Source: Bacteroidota bacterium
GTDB taxonomy: Bacteria > Bacteroidota > Bacteroidia > B-17B0 > Aurantibacillaceae
DNA length: 64,000 nucleotides
NCBI GenBank assembly: GCA_016711805.1
Contig: JADJSH010000008.1
Coordinates: 62,001 to 126,000, forward strand
Reading direction: 5' to 3'
Each line of letters opens with the position of its first letter. Within the stretch, counting starts at the first letter, position 1. The notes under the pieces were generated by a model that saw only the letters and a list, made by a program, of their open reading frames with translations, searched no databases and was not told the DNA's origin. The translations under genes and the position numbers were made by a program. Below, one piece after another: positions 61,601 to 64,000 of this stretch.

Positions 61601-61622
61601 ATAAATTAAGTGGTTAATTACA

Positions 61623-61651
61623 CAAATATAATTAAATACTTTTTAAAACAA
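61623..61651 (-). promoter_or_regulatory. promoter of the SPOR gene
   Basis: On the minus strand TTTTTG (TTG at 61651-61649, from TTTTTG 61654-61649), 18 bases, then TATATTTG (61630-61623), 22 bases before the ATG at 61600. Both elements and the spacing match the Bacteroidota consensus, so this is the clearest promoter in the window. Confidence 0.75.
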
Positions 61652-61816
61652 AAACTGATTTTTTATTGTAGTTTTAGTGGTTTACCGTCATTGAATTTTA
61701 ATTCTCTTCCGTTTTTATGACTCAATGTTCAAAATCGATTTATTTAGTGAAGACTTCCTAAATTGATTTAATTATTTTTTAACACATAGGAGTTTAATTC
61801 TGTCGAAAAATTGGTA

Positions 61817-61824
61817 TATTTTTG
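61817..61824 (+). promoter_or_regulatory. -7 promoter element of the 61.8-kb gene
   Basis: TATTTTTG, an exact TAnnTTTG match 24 bases before the ATG at 61849. No TTG at the correct -33 spacing. Confidence 0.45.
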
Positions 61825-61848
61825 TGTTAAACACAATCAAAAAATCAG

Positions 61849-62220
61849 ATGAACAAAAAGATACCTTATTTAGTAATTCCATTATTTTTATGTTTTTTCA
61901 ATAATCTTTTCTCACAAGAAAAAAACATACTTGGCCCAAACGAATTTTTTACTATGCATTATTATACTTTTGAAGGAAATGGTGCGCAAGATAAATTAGA
62001 TGCCATGGAACAATCATTATCTGCAATGGAAATGGTTTCTGAAGCAAAGGTGAAGTTTAAGTCTGAAAAAAACATGGGACAGATTGTTTTGGTTGTAAAA
62101 GAAAAAACAATCACTTCTGAAGGAGATAAATCCTTTAGCCCAACGTCTATCAAACAAACTATTTTAAAGAGTGGCTTCACCCCTATGGAATATAGCGTTG
62201 GCAAATACGAACGCAAGTAA
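61849..62220 (+). CDS. small exported protein of unknown function
   Basis: 123 residues from ATG 61849. Signal peptide ends near NLFSQE. The mature 100 residues are a compact alpha/beta domain (FTMHYYTFEGNGAQDKLDAMEQSLSAMEMVSEAKVKFKSEKNMGQIVLVVKEK), a ferredoxin-like pattern similar to a heavy-metal-associated (HMA) fold, but without the CxxC metal site. I do not recognise a specific family. It lies 43 bases before the large secreted-protein gene, so it may share its transcript. Confidence 0.6.
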   Translation: MNKKIPYLVIPLFLCFFNNLFSQEKNILGPNEFFTMHYYTFEGNGAQDKLDAMEQSLSAMEMVSEAKVKFKSEKNMGQIVLVVKEKTITSEGDKSFSPTSIKQTILKSGFTPMEYSVGKYERK

Positions 62221-62263
62221 ATTCAACAAATTTTATTTATTTTTTAACCTTAAATTATTGCAC

Positions 62264-64000
62264 ATGCAAAAAATTTATTTAACTCTTTTATTGGCATTAT
62301 CATTCAGTTTTTCGTGGGCTCAATCTGAAAACTGTTCTGGTGCTGTTTTATTAACTAATGGTACTTGTGTAGTTGGTACCGCTGGTGCTTCTCAAAACAT
62401 TGTTGGCTGTGTAGGTAATGCAGATGATGATGCTTGGTATAGATTTGTGGCAACGGGAACGAGTCATTCTTTAACCGTTACAGGTTCTGCAACGTATGAC
62501 GCAGTAATGCAATTGTTTTCGGGAACTTGTGCGGCTCTAGTTTCGGGTGGTTGTGTTGATAATACATTTAATGGACAATCAGAGTCTTTAGTTGCAAACG
62601 GATTAACTATCGGTAATACATACTATGTTCGTGTTTATCATTATGGCGTTGGTTCAGGCTCTAGTACTTTTACAATGTGTTTAGCAAATCCTCCAGCAGC
62701 TCCAGCAAATGACAATTGTGCCTCCGCAATAAATTTATCAGTAAATGCAGGTTGTATTAATACCACAGGCACAACCTTTGGTGCAACGCAATCACAATTA
62801 CCATGCGCTGGCACGGCTAATGATGATGTATGGTATACCTTTACAGCAACAAATTATACTCAAACCATTCAAGTAGCTGGTTCAGCTTCGATGGATCCGG
62901 TAATTGAATTATTTGACGGTACTTGTGGTAGTTTTACATCTTTAAGTTGTACCGATAATACATTTTCAGGTGGAACAGAAACGACTACTGCTTCAGGTTT
63001 AACGCCAGGTGTAACTTATTATTTTAGAGTTTATGATTATTACTCTACTGCAGGTAGCACATTTAGTGTATGTGTGTCTGGTACAAGTATTATTGCTGGC
63101 TCTCAACCAAATGATGAACCATGTAATGCTATTCAAATTCCTGCAGTAACTGCTGAATGTAATAATTATACGTATTCAAATATTGGCGCTACTGCTACAA
63201 CAATTCCAGGAACACCTCCAGCTACTTGCGAAAATTATAATAACGGAACAAATACTTATGGTGCTTTATCATCAGGAGGATATACAACCACTACAAAAGA
63301 TGTTTGGTTTGCCATTACAGTTCCCGCAAGTGGGAATGTTTATGTAACTCCTACTCCAAATCAAGGTGCTGGATGGATACAAGATGGTGTGATGATGCTT
63401 TATACTGGAACTTGTGGCGCATTAACTAGTTATACCTGTTCTGACGATTATAATTACCCTGCTGGATATAACGATTTACAGCCATTTATCAGAGCCACTG
63501 GTTTAACACCTGGAAGTACCGTTTATTTAAGATATTGGGGTTATGGCTCTGCTCAGGGTAGTTTTGGTTTCTGTGTTCAATCACCAACTAACGATTTATG
63601 TGCTAACGCTTTGTATATATGTGATATTAATGGCTATTCCGCAACAACGAGTCCCGCATATCAAAGAGATCATCCTTGTAATATGCGCGGTAACGGAGAA
63701 GGTCCTGGTCCTACATACACTTATAGTGTGAATGCAAATCCAGCTGGTCCATTTGGCGCAGGTGGTTCATGGGGAGCTGGTTCCGCTTTGAACGATGTAT
63801 ATATAGATAATAATTCGTGGGTTAGATTTACGGCTGCAAGTCCAACTGTTTCTTTAAGAGTTACAGTTTCTAATTGTTGGGGAGTTGGAACTAATTCAAT
63901 TACGGCAACACCTGGAACTCCGAGAGGTGTTCAAATGCAAATATTCTCTACAACATCAGCCTGCTGCGGATTTACTCCTGTATCAGATTATAGAGAAAAT
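62264..64000 (+). CDS. large secreted repeat protein, N-terminal part (runs off window)
   Basis: The frame opens at ATG 62264 and is still open at base 64000 (579 codons, no stop). Signal peptide SFSFSWAQSENC. The mature part is at least four imperfect units of about 130 residues, each with an NDNC-ASAI / DDAWYRF or DDVWYTF strand, an LFSGTC or LFDGTC turn, and LTIGNTYYVRVYHY or LTPGVTYYFRVYDY, like Bacteroidota PPC-type (pre-peptidase C-like) beta domains. Cys residues recur regularly and may pair. No C-terminal sorting domain can be seen because the gene is cut by the window end. Most likely a T9SS-exported or gliding-related adhesin-like protein, by analogy. Confidence 0.85.
   Translation, partial: MQKIYLTLLLALSFSFSWAQSENCSGAVLLTNGTCVVGTAGASQNIVGCVGNADDDAWYRFVATGTSHSLTVTGSATYDAVMQLFSGTCAALVSGGCVDNTFNGQSESLVANGLTIGNTYYVRVYHYGVGSGSSTFTMCLANPPAAPANDNCASAINLSVNAGCINTTGTTFGATQSQLPCAGTANDDVWYTFTATNYTQTIQVAGSASMDPVIELFDGTCGSFTSLSCTDNTFSGGTETTTASGLTPGVTYYFRVYDYYSTAGSTFSVCVSGTSIIAGSQPNDEPCNAIQIPAVTAECNNYTYSNIGATATTIPGTPPATCENYNNGTNTYGALSSGGYTTTTKDVWFAITVPASGNVYVTPTPNQGAGWIQDGVMMLYTGTCGALTSYTCSDDYNYPAGYNDLQPFIRATGLTPGSTVYLRYWGYGSAQGSFGFCVQSPTNDLCANALYICDINGYSATTSPAYQRDHPCNMRGNGEGPGPTYTYSVNANPAGPFGAGGSWGAGSALNDVYIDNNSWVRFTAASPTVSLRVTVSNCWGVGTNSITATPGTPRGVQMQIFSTTSACCGFTPVSDYREN

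Noticed and set aside
1..64000. CRISPR array, prophage or insertion-sequence genes
   Set aside because: No regularly spaced direct repeats with unique spacers, and no transposase, integrase, capsid or terminase-like frames were found.

Overview
The window is an AT-rich chromosomal segment of a member of the Bacteroidota, probably a flavobacterial or sphingobacterial-type lineage. The evidence is type IX secretion (T9SS) features (C-terminal sorting domains, a PorP/SprF protein), Bacteroidota-only families (DUF4270, DUF4290, DUF5723, YfhO, GloVer-repeat proteins), a fused 2-oxoacid dehydrogenase E1, no obvious Shine-Dalgarno sequences, and many start-proximal TAnnTTTG promoter -7 elements. It looks like core genome: there are no phage, insertion-sequence, CRISPR or conjugation genes, and I found no tRNA or rRNA.

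Layout. 1-9.7 kb (minus strand): the start of a fatty acid desaturase, a TPR-OmpA envelope protein broken in two, an S8 peptidase, cystathionine beta-synthase, purC, a glycosyltransferase and a DUF4270 lipoprotein. 9.7-13.1 kb: a starch-synthase-like protein divergent from panC, then glyS. 13.4-16.6 kb: thioesterase, pckA, a small lipoprotein and smpB. 16.6-23.7 kb (plus): a GNAT protein, DUF4290-murA, a TlpA thioredoxin lipoprotein and three tandem OmpA proteins whose N-terminal thioredoxin-like domains lack the active-site cysteines. 24.1-34.8 kb: grpE-dnaJ, an exported protein, an MsbA-like ABC exporter, YfhO and two paralogous GloVer-repeat T9SS cargo proteins. 34.8-45.7 kb: dnaB, a TPR histidine kinase, a formimidoylglutamase-like enzyme, the fused E1 and rarA. 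45.8-51.5 kb: a lipoprotein/DUF5723/T9SS-cargo/GT39 run. 51.6-64 kb: queA, an amino-acid-oxidase-like flavoprotein, a very long Ala/Lys coiled-coil protein, a methyltransferase, ppx, PorP/SprF, a SPOR protein and the start of a large secreted repeat protein running off the end.

Two patterns stand out. First, three intergenic spaces (13.1, 23.7 and 38.7 kb) hold members of one family of 240-280 bp bipartite inverted repeats bounded by GGGCGT and ACGCCC, built from two exchangeable arm types. This is the best candidate here for an undescribed element. Second, at least seven genes, including murA, queA and pckA, are interrupted by a single-base frameshift or a lone in-frame stop with intact coding sequence on both sides. 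Because several would be expected to be essential or important, uncorrected sequence errors are the leading explanation, and reading should be restored before functional conclusions are drawn.

All calls are from reading the sequence and recalled family knowledge; no database search was run.
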